DNA from: Algoriella xinjiangensis
GTDB lineage: Bacteria > Bacteroidota > Bacteroidia > Flavobacteriales > Weeksellaceae
Direction of reading: 5' to 3'
Assembly (NCBI RefSeq): GCF_900115015.1
Contig: NZ_FOUZ01000009.1
Location: forward strand, 1 to 64,000
Length of the DNA stretch: 64,000 nt
In this document: positions 43,182 through 51,236 of the stretch, one piece after another
How positions within the stretch are numbered: position 1 is the first letter of the stretch
Layout: each line of letters starts with the position of its first letter
Position numbers and translations under genes: made by a program
The notes under the pieces: generated by a model
Told to the model about the DNA's origin: nothing
The model's database searches: none
Seen by the model: the letters and a program-made list of their open reading frames with translations, nothing else

Positions 43182-45111
43182 AAGTTAAATTATCAAGTTT
43201 TTCAAACTCTGAATTTTTAGATTTAAATTCGGGTACAATTTCTTTTATTCTAGCAACCAAATTAACAACGTGCTCATGTTTATCAATTTGCGAAGACATT
43301 AGGCACAATTCTTCAATTAAAATTTTATTTTTATCGCATTTATCTGTGTTTACTTTTGCGATCATTATTTTCTCGTGATGTGTCTTAACCGTATTTTCAT
43401 CGGTAGCTAGTAATTCTTCGTATATTTTTTCTCCTGGTCGTAAACCTACAATTTTAATATCAATTTCTTCAGGATATTTATAGCCGCTTAGTCTAATCAT
43501 TCTTTTTGCTAAATCAATTATTTTCATCGATTCGCCCATGTCAAATACAAATATCTCGCCACCTTTTCCCATAATTGCAGCTTCTAGTACTAATTGACAA
43601 GCTTCTGGAATTGTCATGAAAAATCGAGTGATATCTGGGTGTGTTACAGTTAATGGTCCGCCGTAATCTAATTGTCTTTTAAACAATGGTATAACCGATC
43701 CGTTTGAGCCTAAAACATTACCAAATCGTGTTACAATATAATTTGTTTTCGAAATTCTGCTTATACAATTAACATATATTTCGGCAACTCTTTTTGTCGC
43801 GCCCATAACGTTAGTGGGGTTTACGGCCTTATCTGTAGAAACCATAACAAATTTTTCAGCTTCAAATTCATTTGCTAAATCAGCAATAATTTTGGTTCCG
43901 TATATATTTGTATTAATTGCTTCGTAAGGAAATTTTTCCATTAACGGTACATGTTTGTACGCTGCTGCATGAAAAACAACCTGTGGTCTATACTTGTTAA
44001 AAAGGCTAGACATCCTTTTTTGATCTCTAACGCTCGAAACAATATAATGTATTTTGTCTTGTTTTTCTTCGCTGATCTTATTTTTTAAAGTTTGTTGTAT
44101 ATCGTATAATGCTGATTCCGCTTGATCTATCAAAATTAATTGTTCGATATCCATAACAGCTATTTGTCTCGCAATCTCACTTCCGATAGAACCTGCAGCT
44201 CCTGTAATTAATACTTTTTTACCTTGTAAATTTTGATTAATAATTGGATTATCGAGTTTTATAGATTCTCTACCTAATAAATCTTCAATTTTTAATTCCT
44301 TGATTTGTTTTGATTTATAAGTTCCATCAATCCATTTAGATATTGGAGGAATTATTTTAATCTTAACAGGAAGTTCTTCTAAAGATTTAGATAAATTTAG
44401 TAATTGATTCGTTTTTACATTTTGTATTGAGATAATAATCTCAGAAATGTTATGTTTTTCAACAAATTGATTCGTTATATCATTTATTGAATAAATTTTA
44501 ACTCCATCTACAATTTTCCCGATTTTACTTGGATTATCATCAATAAATCCAATAACCTTTATATTGTATTGTGTGTCGTTTTGAAGTATATCTCTTGTGA
44601 TATATCCTGAATCTCCAGCTCCGTAAATTAATACTTTTTCAATACCTATGTTTTTACTAAAAAAATAATCATAAATCCATTTGTAGTATAATCTTGCTAC
44701 AACCATTATAACTGTTGTGATGAATAAGTGTACGAAGATTACAGAATAGGACATTCTAAATAGAAGTGAAAATATATTTGTTTCTTGACTTCCACTTTCG
44801 ATAAATTTTCGAAAGACAAATGAGATAAGTAAAAGTATAAGAAATGCAGAAATATTTGATATAAATACATTTTCAGCATCTTTTAATCCTGTTTTTTTAA
44901 CAATTCCTTTATATGTTTTAAAGTATAAGAAACATATAAAATATAGAATAACAACAATAGGTAACTTAAACAATAATTTTTCTAAACTAAATGTGTTCAA
45001 AAAACTATTAAGAATAAAGTTACTCGCGATATAACTAATAAAAACTATTAGTATATCAATTATTAACACGACCCATCTAGGCGCGTTAAAATGTTGGTTA
45101 AAGGGATTCAA
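43171..45111 (-). CDS. CapD/WbpM-like membrane nucleotide-sugar dehydratase/epimerase
   Basis: 646-aa protein of the polysaccharide biosynthesis family. Four N-terminal transmembrane segments (about 15-150) are followed by a first Rossmann-type domain (VLIYGAGDSGY) and the catalytic SDR domain with VLITGAAGSIGSEIARQIA and STDKAVNPTNVMGATKR, where Met replaces the usual catalytic Tyr, normal for UDP-GlcNAc 4,6-dehydratases of this group. The frame begins at a TTG (45109-45111) and no ATG occurs for over 100 residues. The minus-strand sequence TAAATTTG overlaps that TTG, which makes the true start uncertain. First gene of the operon with wza and wzc; no glycosyltransferases are in the cluster. 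Confidence 0.88.
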   Translation of the reverse strand: MNPFNQHFNAPRWVVLIIDILIVFISYIASNFILNSFLNTFSLEKLLFKLPIVVILYFICFLYFKTYKGIVKKTGLKDAENVFISNISAFLILLLISFVFRKFIESGSQETNIFSLLFRMSYSVIFVHLFITTVIMVVARLYYKWIYDYFFSKNIGIEKVLIYGAGDSGYITRDILQNDTQYNIKVIGFIDDNPSKIGKIVDGVKIYSINDITNQFVEKHNISEIIISIQNVKTNQLLNLSKSLEELPVKIKIIPPISKWIDGTYKSKQIKELKIEDLLGRESIKLDNPIINQNLQGKKVLITGAAGSIGSEIARQIAVMDIEQLILIDQAESALYDIQQTLKNKISEEKQDKIHYIVSSVRDQKRMSSLFNKYRPQVVFHAAAYKHVPLMEKFPYEAINTNIYGTKIIADLANEFEAEKFVMVSTDKAVNPTNVMGATKRVAEIYVNCISRISKTNYIVTRFGNVLGSNGSVIPLFKRQLDYGGPLTVTHPDITRFFMTIPEACQLVLEAAIMGKGGEIFVFDMGESMKIIDLAKRMIRLSGYKYPEEIDIKIVGLRPGEKIYEELLATDENTVKTHHEKIMIAKVNTDKCDKNKILIEELCLMSSQIDKHEHVVNLVARIKEIVPEFKSKNSEFEKLDNLTYEK

Positions 45112-45142
45112 ATTTATAGTAATTTTAAGTAAAGGTAAAGAT

Positions 45143-45194
45143 AAAAAAAAATCAGAAATAGACCTCCTTTTATAGGGTAAATCTATTCCTGATT
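45143..45194 (-). terminator. Terminator after the OmpA-family gene
   Basis: A 13-bp stem with one mismatch (AATCAGAAATAGA and TCTATTCCTGATT) is followed on the minus strand by a T run. It separates the OmpA gene from the polysaccharide operon, so the latter needs its own promoter. Confidence 0.8.
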
Positions 45195-45216
45195 AATATT
45201 TTATATTAAGTATGAA

Positions 45217-46485
45217 TTATTTTACTCTGAAAACAACTCTTCTTGCTAATTGATGAGAAGAAACTTGAGAATTTTTAAATTCTTTGTCTTCACCTTCTGC
45301 AACTGTATTTAATTGAGATGCATTAGCACCTTGACTAACTAAAATTGCTTTTACGTTTTCTGCTCTTCTACGAGATAAATCTTTATTGAAAGCGTCTCCT
45401 CCAACTGGATCAGCAAAACCTAAGATGTCGATTTGAGCATTTGGTTTAGCTTTTAAGAATTCAGATACAAATTTGATACCTCCAACTGATTGTTGGTATG
45501 GTTTATCAGAATTGTAATCGAAATATACGTTGATAATACCACTGTTAATCATTTGCTCTAAGAAATCAGCATCGTTAACGATAGTTGTATTTCCACCAGT
45601 ATTTTGTTTGATATATTCTTCGATATTATCTGGAATTCCGTTTCCGTTATGGTCAATTGTAACACCTTTAGTATCTACAACTGCTCCTGGAGCTGAATCT
45701 GGTTCTTGATCTAAGTAATCAGCAACACCATCACCATCAGTATCTTTTAACATTTGTTCGATGTTAGAGATTCTATCTTCTAAGTCAGATCTTGTTGGTT
45801 CGTAAACCCAGTCTGCATGTTTTTGGTTTTTACCTAAGTAAAATGTTAAACCTACTGTTGCATTCCAAATCTCACCTCCAAATCCTGAACCTGAAGTTTC
45901 AGATGTTCCATCAAAAGTTACATTTTGACGAATGTTTCTGATATAAGATAAATCTCCTGTTAAAACTACACGATCAGTTAATCTTAATTGTGGTGTTAAA
46001 CCAACCATAACATTTGCCATGTTATCGTTGTCTTTGAATAATTTACCATCAGCACCATCAGTTGCATCATTATTCATCATAGAGATACCAGCACCACCGT
46101 GTGCTAATAATCCAAGTCTGTTAGTCCATGTTTCAAAATTTAAAACACGACCTACGTTAACAACCCCTTGTAAATCTACTCTATAGTAATTAGATTTGAA
46201 GTTTTTAACACCTTCACCTTCTTTAATACGGTCGTAACCACCATCTAATTTTAAACCAAACTTTGGGTTGAACATATAACGTACACCAAAATCAGCGTGG
46301 AAAAAACTAGGTGTTTCAGAATAGTAACCTGGCGCAAATGCTTTTCTAGCTTTTACAGCACCACCATTGGCCTCGATAGACCATTTGTTGTAATCATTAC
46401 TAACCGGTTCAGAAACTTCAACTTCTTGTGCGTGAGCTAAAACTCCTAATCCAATTATACTTAATAGGTATGAAATCTTTTTCAT
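45217..46485 (-). CDS. OmpA-family outer-membrane protein
   Basis: 422-aa protein with start at 46485, where MKKISYLLSIIGLGVLAHAQ is a clear signal peptide; the frame opens ten residues earlier at 46515 without use. Residues about 25-225 form an eight-stranded OmpA-type barrel (WSIEANGGAVKARKAF, FGVRYMFNPKFGLKLDGGY, WNATVGLTFYLG). Then come TSP3-like calcium repeats (DTDGDGVADYLDQEPDS, DHNGNGIPDNIEEY). The C-terminal OmpA domain binds peptidoglycan (VYFDYNSDKPYQQSVGG, LSRRRAENVKAILV). This is one of the abundant structural outer-membrane proteins of Flavobacteriia. Own -7 box and terminator. Confidence 0.92.
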   Translation of the reverse strand: MKKISYLLSIIGLGVLAHAQEVEVSEPVSNDYNKWSIEANGGAVKARKAFAPGYYSETPSFFHADFGVRYMFNPKFGLKLDGGYDRIKEGEGVKNFKSNYYRVDLQGVVNVGRVLNFETWTNRLGLLAHGGAGISMMNNDATDGADGKLFKDNDNMANVMVGLTPQLRLTDRVVLTGDLSYIRNIRQNVTFDGTSETSGSGFGGEIWNATVGLTFYLGKNQKHADWVYEPTRSDLEDRISNIEQMLKDTDGDGVADYLDQEPDSAPGAVVDTKGVTIDHNGNGIPDNIEEYIKQNTGGNTTIVNDADFLEQMINSGIINVYFDYNSDKPYQQSVGGIKFVSEFLKAKPNAQIDILGFADPVGGDAFNKDLSRRRAENVKAILVSQGANASQLNTVAEGEDKEFKNSQVSSHQLARRVVFRVK

Positions 46486-46502
46486 GAGGATATATTTAAA
46501 TA

Positions 46503-46510
46503 CAAAATTA
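46503..46510 (-). promoter_or_regulatory. -7 box of the OmpA-family gene
   Basis: Reads TAATTTTG on the minus strand, 17 bases before the ATG; an exact TAnnTTTG match with a short leader. Confidence 0.5.
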
Positions 46511-46668
46511 TACACTTTACTGTTAAAATGCTTGTAATAAGTGTTAAAAAACGCCTAAACATAACAAATGTCATATATTGCTTCACAAACATTATGCCGT
46601 ATAATTTTCAAACATCGTGCCTAAAATTAAATTTCATAAATTTTCTTTATTTTTTGATTCATTTCAAT

Positions 46669-46676
46669 TAATTTTG
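46669..46676 (+). promoter_or_regulatory. prs -7 promoter box
   Basis: TAATTTTG, an exact -7 match 24 bases before the prs ATG. Confidence 0.5.
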
Positions 46677-46700
46677 CATAATTAATTCCCAAACAAAACA

Positions 46701-47636
46701 ATGGAACAATCTGCATTTCTTTTCACAACTAGAGGATCAATAGAATTGGCAACTAAAATTGCTGAACAATATGGTCAAGAACTTGGTAAATCTAAAATCG
46801 TCGAGTTTAGCGATGGCGAATTCGTACCAGCTTTCGAACAACCAATTCGTGGCGCGCGCGTTTTCTTAATTGGTTCTACTATGCAACCAAATGATAATTT
46901 AATGGAATTGTTATTAATGTGTGATGCTGCAAAACGTGCATCAGCAAGAAGCATTACAGCAGTTATTCCTTATTTTGGATTTGCTCGTCAAGATCGTAAA
47001 GATGCACCTCGTGTTCCAATTGGAGCAAAATTGGTCGCAAAAATGTTAATGACAGCAGGTGCAACTCGTGTAATGACAATGGATTTACATGCTGATCAAA
47101 TTCAAGGATTTTTTGAAATACCAGTAGATCATATTTTTGCATCAACAATTTTTGTTGAGTACATTAAAGGATTAGGTTTAGATAATATTTGTATTGCTTC
47201 TCCAGATATGGGTGGTGCAAAACGTGCAAATACTTATGCAAAATATCTAAGTGCAGATATTGTTATTTGTCACAAAGAACGTAAAGTTGCCAACCAAGTA
47301 GACAGTATGATGTTGATTGGAGATGTAACAGGTAAAAACGTTATTTTGGTTGATGATATGATTGATACTGCAGGTACGTTAGCTAAAGCGGCTGAATTGA
47401 TTATGTCTAAAGGAGCAAAATCTGTTCGTGCTATTGCGACACATGCTGTACTTTCTGGACCAGCTTACGAGCGTTTAGAAAACTCTATGTTAGACGAAAT
47501 TGCTGTAACTGATAGTATTCCATTAAAAAATAATTCAGTTTCTAAAATAAAAGTATTATCTTGCGCTCCGCTTTTTGCTGATGTTATGCATTTAGTACAT
47601 AGCAACAAATCTATTAGTCAACGTTTTGTTATTTAA
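46701..47636 (+). CDS. prs: Ribose-phosphate pyrophosphokinase (PRPP synthetase)
   Basis: 311-aa enzyme making phosphoribosyl pyrophosphate from ribose 5-phosphate and ATP, needed for nucleotides, His and Trp. The family marks FARQDRKDAPRVPIGAKLVA, MDLHADQIQGFF (flexible loop and metal-binding His) and the PRPP loop VDDMIDTAGTL are intact, as is SPDMGGAKRA. Full length. It is followed 43 bases on by rplY, a common gene order in Bacteroidota, and both share the terminator at 48287. Confidence 0.97.
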   Translation: MEQSAFLFTTRGSIELATKIAEQYGQELGKSKIVEFSDGEFVPAFEQPIRGARVFLIGSTMQPNDNLMELLLMCDAAKRASARSITAVIPYFGFARQDRKDAPRVPIGAKLVAKMLMTAGATRVMTMDLHADQIQGFFEIPVDHIFASTIFVEYIKGLGLDNICIASPDMGGAKRANTYAKYLSADIVICHKERKVANQVDSMMLIGDVTGKNVILVDDMIDTAGTLAKAAELIMSKGAKSVRAIATHAVLSGPAYERLENSMLDEIAVTDSIPLKNNSVSKIKVLSCAPLFADVMHLVHSNKSISQRFVI

Positions 47637-47679
47637 TAGGTTACATTAAAATTAATAAATTTTTATTAAATATTATATT

Positions 47680-48261
47680 ATGAAGTCAATTACAATTCAA
47701 GGTGTAAAAAGAGAAGACTTAGGTAAAGTGGCGACACGTAACCTACGTAATGCTGAACAAGTACCTTGTGTGGTTTATGGTTCAGGAGATCCTATCCACT
47801 TTTCAGCTGAAGAAAAAGCATTCAAAGGTTTAGTTTATACACCAGATGCTCATACAGCTTCTATCGAGTTAGCTGATGGAACTAAAATTCAAGCTATCTT
47901 ACAAGATATCCAATTTCACCCAGTTAATGATAAAATCTTACACGTAGATTTTTATCAATTAAGCGACGACAAACCAGTAACAATGGAAGTTCCAGTTCGT
48001 TTAGTAGGTCGTGCTCGTGGTTTAGTAGTTGGAGGGGTTTTACGTTTCAACATGCGTAAATTAAAAGTTCGTGCTATTCCTGCAAACTTACCTGATGAAA
48101 TCGTTATCGATATCACACCAATGAGAATTGGTCACAAAATGTATGTAGAATCATTGAAAAATGAAAACTATACATTCGCACATCCAGACAACGCAGTAGT
48201 AGTGGCTATCCGTACTTCTCGTAATGCTGTTAAAGATGCTCAAGACGAAGATGAAGATTAA
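47680..48261 (+). CDS. rplY: 50S ribosomal protein L25 (CTC/TL5 type)
   Basis: 193-aa L25 with both domains: the N-terminal 5S rRNA-binding part ([33 protein letters not shown]) and the longer C-terminal domain of the general-stress CTC type ([34 protein letters not shown]). The tail is acidic (DAQDEDED), typical in this phylum. It follows prs in the same operon. Confidence 0.95.
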   Translation: MKSITIQGVKREDLGKVATRNLRNAEQVPCVVYGSGDPIHFSAEEKAFKGLVYTPDAHTASIELADGTKIQAILQDIQFHPVNDKILHVDFYQLSDDKPVTMEVPVRLVGRARGLVVGGVLRFNMRKLKVRAIPANLPDEIVIDITPMRIGHKMYVESLKNENYTFAHPDNAVVVAIRTSRNAVKDAQDEDED

Positions 48262-48286
48262 TTTCTGATTTAACATCATAACAATT

Positions 48287-48317
48287 AAACCACTCAAATT
48301 TTTGAGTGGTTTTTTTA
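48287..48317 (+). terminator. Terminator after rplY (ACCACT family)
   Basis: AAACCACTCAAA and TTTGAGTGGTTT pair with a short loop, followed by a T run. The core ACCACT/AGTGGT matches the hairpins at 20994, 26946 and 39990. Confidence 0.92.
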
Positions 48318-48343
48318 TTTCTTAAAATTTAATAAAGATAAAT

Positions 48344-48373
48344 TTGTCCGATTTAAAATAAAACGTATATTTG
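48344..48373 (+). promoter_or_regulatory. rrf2 promoter with candidate Rrf2 operator
   Basis: The best full promoter in the window: TTG at 48344-48346, a 19-base spacer, and TATATTTG at 48366-48373. The spacer begins with TCCGATTTAAAA (48347-48358), which recurs at 48872 ahead of the hemerythrin gene, so a repressor bound there would block its own promoter. Confidence 0.65.
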
Positions 48374-48398
48374 AACCATAATTAAGAAAGTTAAATAG

Positions 48399-48833
48399 AT
48401 GTTTTCAAAAGCGTGCGAATATGGTATTAAGGCTTGTGTATTTATTGCACAAGAATCTGTTGCAGGAAAACGTGTAAATCTAAAGCAAATCTCAAAATCC
48501 ATTAATTCTCCAGAAGCATACACTGCAAAAATTTTGCAACAATTGGTAAGATCCAATGTAATCGCATCTGTAAAAGGAAAAATGGGAGGTTTTGAGATGG
48601 ATCCAGATCATTTAAACGAAGTAAAACTAGTTCATATCATCAAGGCAATAGATGGCGACGGTTTGTACCACAGCTGTATTTTAGGTTTGGTAGAATGTGA
48701 TGCCAAAAAACCATGTGCTTTGCATAGTCGTGTTTTTGAAATTCGTAATGATTTAAGAAAAATGCTTGAGCAAACATCCATGTTTAATTTGATTGATGAT
48801 ATCGAGAATGGCTTAGCATTCTTAAAACATTAA
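48399..48833 (+). CDS. Rrf2-family transcriptional regulator, probable Fe-S sensor
   Basis: 144-aa winged-helix regulator. The N-terminus (MFSKACEYGIKACVFIAQES) and the recognition region SPEAYTAKILQQLVRSNVI followed by KGKMGGFEM are standard for Rrf2 proteins such as NsrR and IscR. The cluster-binding loop has three cysteines, C-x6-C-x5-C in SCILGLVECDAKKPC, which closely resembles the spacing in IscR/NsrR, so an Fe-S cluster sensing NO or redox is likely. The gene directly downstream encodes a hemerythrin-like protein, a classic NO- or cluster-damage response partner. Shared TCCGATTTAAAA motifs suggest autoregulation and control of that gene. Confidence 0.88.
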   Translation: MFSKACEYGIKACVFIAQESVAGKRVNLKQISKSINSPEAYTAKILQQLVRSNVIASVKGKMGGFEMDPDHLNEVKLVHIIKAIDGDGLYHSCILGLVECDAKKPCALHSRVFEIRNDLRKMLEQTSMFNLIDDIENGLAFLKH

Positions 48834-48861
48834 AAAAGTTTCTTATAAAATAAGATAAACG

Positions 48862-48883
48862 TATCCGAATATCCGATTTAAAA
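48862..48883 (+). promoter_or_regulatory. Candidate Rrf2 operator upstream of hemerythrin gene
   Basis: ATCCGA occurs twice with an 8-base period (48863 and 48871), and the second copy extends into TCCGATTTAAAA, identical over 12 bases to the motif at 48347. It lies 23 bases before the hemerythrin ATG. Confidence 0.5.
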
Positions 48884-48905
48884 AAATAATATAAATAATC
48901 ATACC

Positions 48906-49403
48906 ATGAAATTAACTATCGATGTGCCACAAGTCAATCTTTCTAATTCAACCTATAAAGTTGGATTGAAACTGAATGAAGCTTGTGAAAGACACCACAA
49001 AACATTGTTTTTTTGTTGGAATATCCGTGCAGGAATTGATAAAGGTGTAGAAATGCAGCGCATGGTAGATTATGTAAATTGGTACGGAGAAAATATATTA
49101 TTCAAGAAATTTGAGATAGAAGAAAACTATCTTTTTGCTTTGCTAGATGAAGAACATTATTTGGTAAAAAGAGCTTTAAAAGAACATCGTCGATTGAAAA
49201 GATTATTCAAAATCGATGTTAAAAATCCAATGAAAAGCTTGATTTATATAGAAGAAGAATTGGATTTGCATATTCGTTTCGAGGAAAAACAAATGTTTCC
49301 AGAATTCGAAAAAAATAGTACACAATCTAAGTTAAAAGTAATTAAAGAACATTTTAATTTACTGTTAACCAACTCAGATTGGAAAGATCAATTTTGGATA
49401 TAA
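48906..49403 (+). CDS. Hemerythrin-like domain protein
   Basis: 165-aa four-helix protein with the His/Glu set of a non-haem di-iron site: CERHHKTLFF near residue 30, FEIEENYLF, LKEHRRLKRLF and LDLHIRFEEKQMFPEFEK near 120. It resembles the hemerythrin domain of YtfE/ScdA (RIC) proteins, which repair Fe-S clusters damaged by NO or oxidants, but has no N-terminal ScdA_N part. It follows the Rrf2 gene by 72 bases with a copy of the same DNA motif between, so it is a probable member of its regulon. Function in O2/NO defence is inferred. Confidence 0.78.
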   Translation: MKLTIDVPQVNLSNSTYKVGLKLNEACERHHKTLFFCWNIRAGIDKGVEMQRMVDYVNWYGENILFKKFEIEENYLFALLDEEHYLVKRALKEHRRLKRLFKIDVKNPMKSLIYIEEELDLHIRFEEKQMFPEFEKNSTQSKLKVIKEHFNLLLTNSDWKDQFWI

Positions 49404-49454
49404 TTTTCCACAATCAATATATTACTTATAATTTTTTAGATGATTTTTGTTTAA

Positions 49455-49485
49455 GAAAAGCTCGATTTTGCAGGTCGAGCTTTTC
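49455..49485 (+). terminator. Terminator after hemerythrin gene
   Basis: GAAAAGCTCGA and TCGAGCTTTTC form an 11-bp perfect stem around a 9-base loop. Confidence 0.75.
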
Positions 49486-49490
49486 TCATT

Positions 49491-49524
49491 AAAAAAGGTT
49501 TGCTGTTTACAGCAAACCTTTTTT
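49491..49524. terminator. Terminator after glutamine cyclotransferase gene
   Basis: AAAAAAGGTTTGCTGT and ACAGCAAACCTTTTTT are perfectly complementary, giving a very stable hairpin with T runs in both directions; it immediately follows the minus-strand gene that ends at 49531. Confidence 0.9.
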
Positions 49525-49530
49525 AAAATT

Positions 49531-50589
49531 CTATTTATTGATTTTTATTTCGAAAATCTTATCCCAGTTTTTACCGGTTAACAACATGTTTCCGTTGTCT
49601 TTAAATGCAATTCCATTCAGCTCATTCGCTTGCGGATTTCCTTGTTTTCCTTTTAGTTCAGCAAAATTAAAAACACCTTTTACAGCACCAGTTGCAGGAT
49701 CAATTGCTACAATGTTATCATTGTTAGAATGTCCACTTTTTAGGTAAACATTTGCATAAATTAAACCATCGTGAAATTCAATTTCATTTAAATAACTATA
49801 CGGTTGTTCGTTATCAAAAGCCTGTATTGTTCTTAGATATTTTAGATTTGCATCAAAAAAGTGAATACGTTGCGTACCTTCTGTTATCGCCAATTCGTTA
49901 CCAACAGTTGTAATTCCCCAACCTTCGATAATTTGTCCTGGCATATCGTATTTTTCAATTTGATTAAAGTTTAAATCATACTTATAAATTGCACGATCTT
50001 GCCAAGTTAATTGATAAATAAATCCATTAAGTTCTGTAATTCCTTCACCAAAAACATCATCTTTTATTTGGTATAATTTTGTAGGTTCTGTTGCACCTAA
50101 TTTATACTCAATCAAACGTGTTTTACCTTCGCGTAAACCAGTTCCTTCAAAAATATTTCCGTTCTTGAAATAGAAACCTTGCGTAAAATAATCCGGATTA
50201 TGTGGATATGTATTTACAACCTCGTAGGTCATTTGCTTAGCAGGCTCGCTTGCATAAACAACAAAGGTAAAATCGCGCGAATTAGTTTCTTCCTCGCCTT
50301 TGTAAAATTTTAAATTTACGGTATGATTTCCTAAACCAACTGTTTTTCCATCAATTGTAAAATCAGCTGGAACTTCGCGTTCGTCAACCGAAACAACAAC
50401 TTTTGTAACGCCTTCTAAATCATTAATCGGAATAATTATTTTATCCCCAATTTTATATTTATTCTGTTCTATTTTAGAAACAATTTCGGTAATTGCCGTG
50501 TTATTTTTGGCATTATTGTCTTTACAAGAAAAGATGAACGAACTTCCAAGTGTTGCACAAACAGAGGCAACGATTACATATTTTTTCAT
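49531..50589 (-). CDS. Glutaminyl-peptide cyclotransferase, lipoprotein
   Basis: 352-aa lipoprotein (lipobox IFSC, then KDNN) with an Ig-like N-terminal domain (about 40-115) and a five-bladed propeller of the plant/bacterial glutamine cyclotransferase family (PF05096): YEVVNTYPHNPDYFTQGFYF, GLREGKTRLIEYKLG, DDVFGEGITELNGFIYQLTW, GWGITTVGNELAITEGTQRIHF, NEIEFHDGLIYANVYL. It converts N-terminal Gln of exported proteins to pyroglutamate. In Bacteroidota pyroglutamate is common on proteins whose signal peptide is cut before Gln, so many of the exported proteins in this window (ending AQ at the cleavage site) could be substrates. Own promoter box at 50635. Confidence 0.88.
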   Translation of the reverse strand: MKKYVIVASVCATLGSSFIFSCKDNNAKNNTAITEIVSKIEQNKYKIGDKIIIPINDLEGVTKVVVSVDEREVPADFTIDGKTVGLGNHTVNLKFYKGEEETNSRDFTFVVYASEPAKQMTYEVVNTYPHNPDYFTQGFYFKNGNIFEGTGLREGKTRLIEYKLGATEPTKLYQIKDDVFGEGITELNGFIYQLTWQDRAIYKYDLNFNQIEKYDMPGQIIEGWGITTVGNELAITEGTQRIHFFDANLKYLRTIQAFDNEQPYSYLNEIEFHDGLIYANVYLKSGHSNNDNIVAIDPATGAVKGVFNFAELKGKQGNPQANELNGIAFKDNGNMLLTGKNWDKIFEIKINK

Positions 50590-50634
50590 TTGACGTTTTA
50601 ATTTTTATATGAATTGGTTTAACCTATTCAACTA

Positions 50635-50642
50635 CAAATATA
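50635..50642 (-). promoter_or_regulatory. -7 box of the glutamine cyclotransferase gene
   Basis: Reads TATATTTG on the minus strand, an exact TAnnTTTG match 46 bases before the start. It overlaps the end region of ruvC. Confidence 0.45.
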
Positions 50643-50645
50643 TTT

Positions 50646-51209
50646 TTATTTTGCTCGTTTAGGATTATTTTTTACAAATGATTCCCAGCTCGAGCTCGAT
50701 TTTGTTGTACCAGTAGAACTAGACGATGCTTTTCCCGAATTTAGATAATGACAAACCGCAACCGCTAATCCATCGGTGGCATCCAAACGTTTCGGAATTT
50801 CTTTCAAACCAAGTAAATGTTGCAACATCCCAGCAACTTGCTCTTTTGATGCATTTCCGTTTCCTGTAATCGCCATTTTAATCTTTTTTGGCGCATATTC
50901 TACAATCGGAATGTCGCGGTACAAACACGCAGCAATGCAAACGCCTTGCGCACGACCAAGTTTTAACATTGATTGTACATTTACACCAAAAAATTGCGCT
51001 TCGATAGCTAATTCGTCAGGATGATATTGATCGATAATGGCCAATGTTTTTTCGAAAATCTTTTTCAATTTCATTTCCTGATTCGGAAGTTTATGCAACA
51101 ACAATTCGTCCAAAGTAATCAGTCGAACTTTGTTGTTTTTTACTTCAATCAAACCATAACCCATCACCATTGTTCCAGGATCTATTCCTAAAATAATTTT
51201 CTCCATCAA
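50646..51209 (-). CDS. ruvC: Crossover junction endodeoxyribonuclease RuvC
   Basis: 187-aa Holliday-junction resolvase. Catalytic acidic residues are in place: Asp in LGIDPGTMVMGYG (about residue 8), Glu in LAIEAQFFG, and the Asp pair in DATDGLAVAVCH. The body matches RuvC in length up to about 160; the last 25 residues are a Ser/Thr-rich tail (SSSSTGTTKSSSSWESF) of unknown use. It lies 27 bases downstream of ppc on the same strand and may be co-transcribed. Confidence 0.95.
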   Translation of the reverse strand: MMEKIILGIDPGTMVMGYGLIEVKNNKVRLITLDELLLHKLPNQEMKLKKIFEKTLAIIDQYHPDELAIEAQFFGVNVQSMLKLGRAQGVCIAACLYRDIPIVEYAPKKIKMAITGNGNASKEQVAGMLQHLLGLKEIPKRLDATDGLAVAVCHYLNSGKASSSSTGTTKSSSSWESFVKNNPKRAK

Positions 51210-51236
51210 TGCGAAGGTATTAAGATATTTTTAGAA

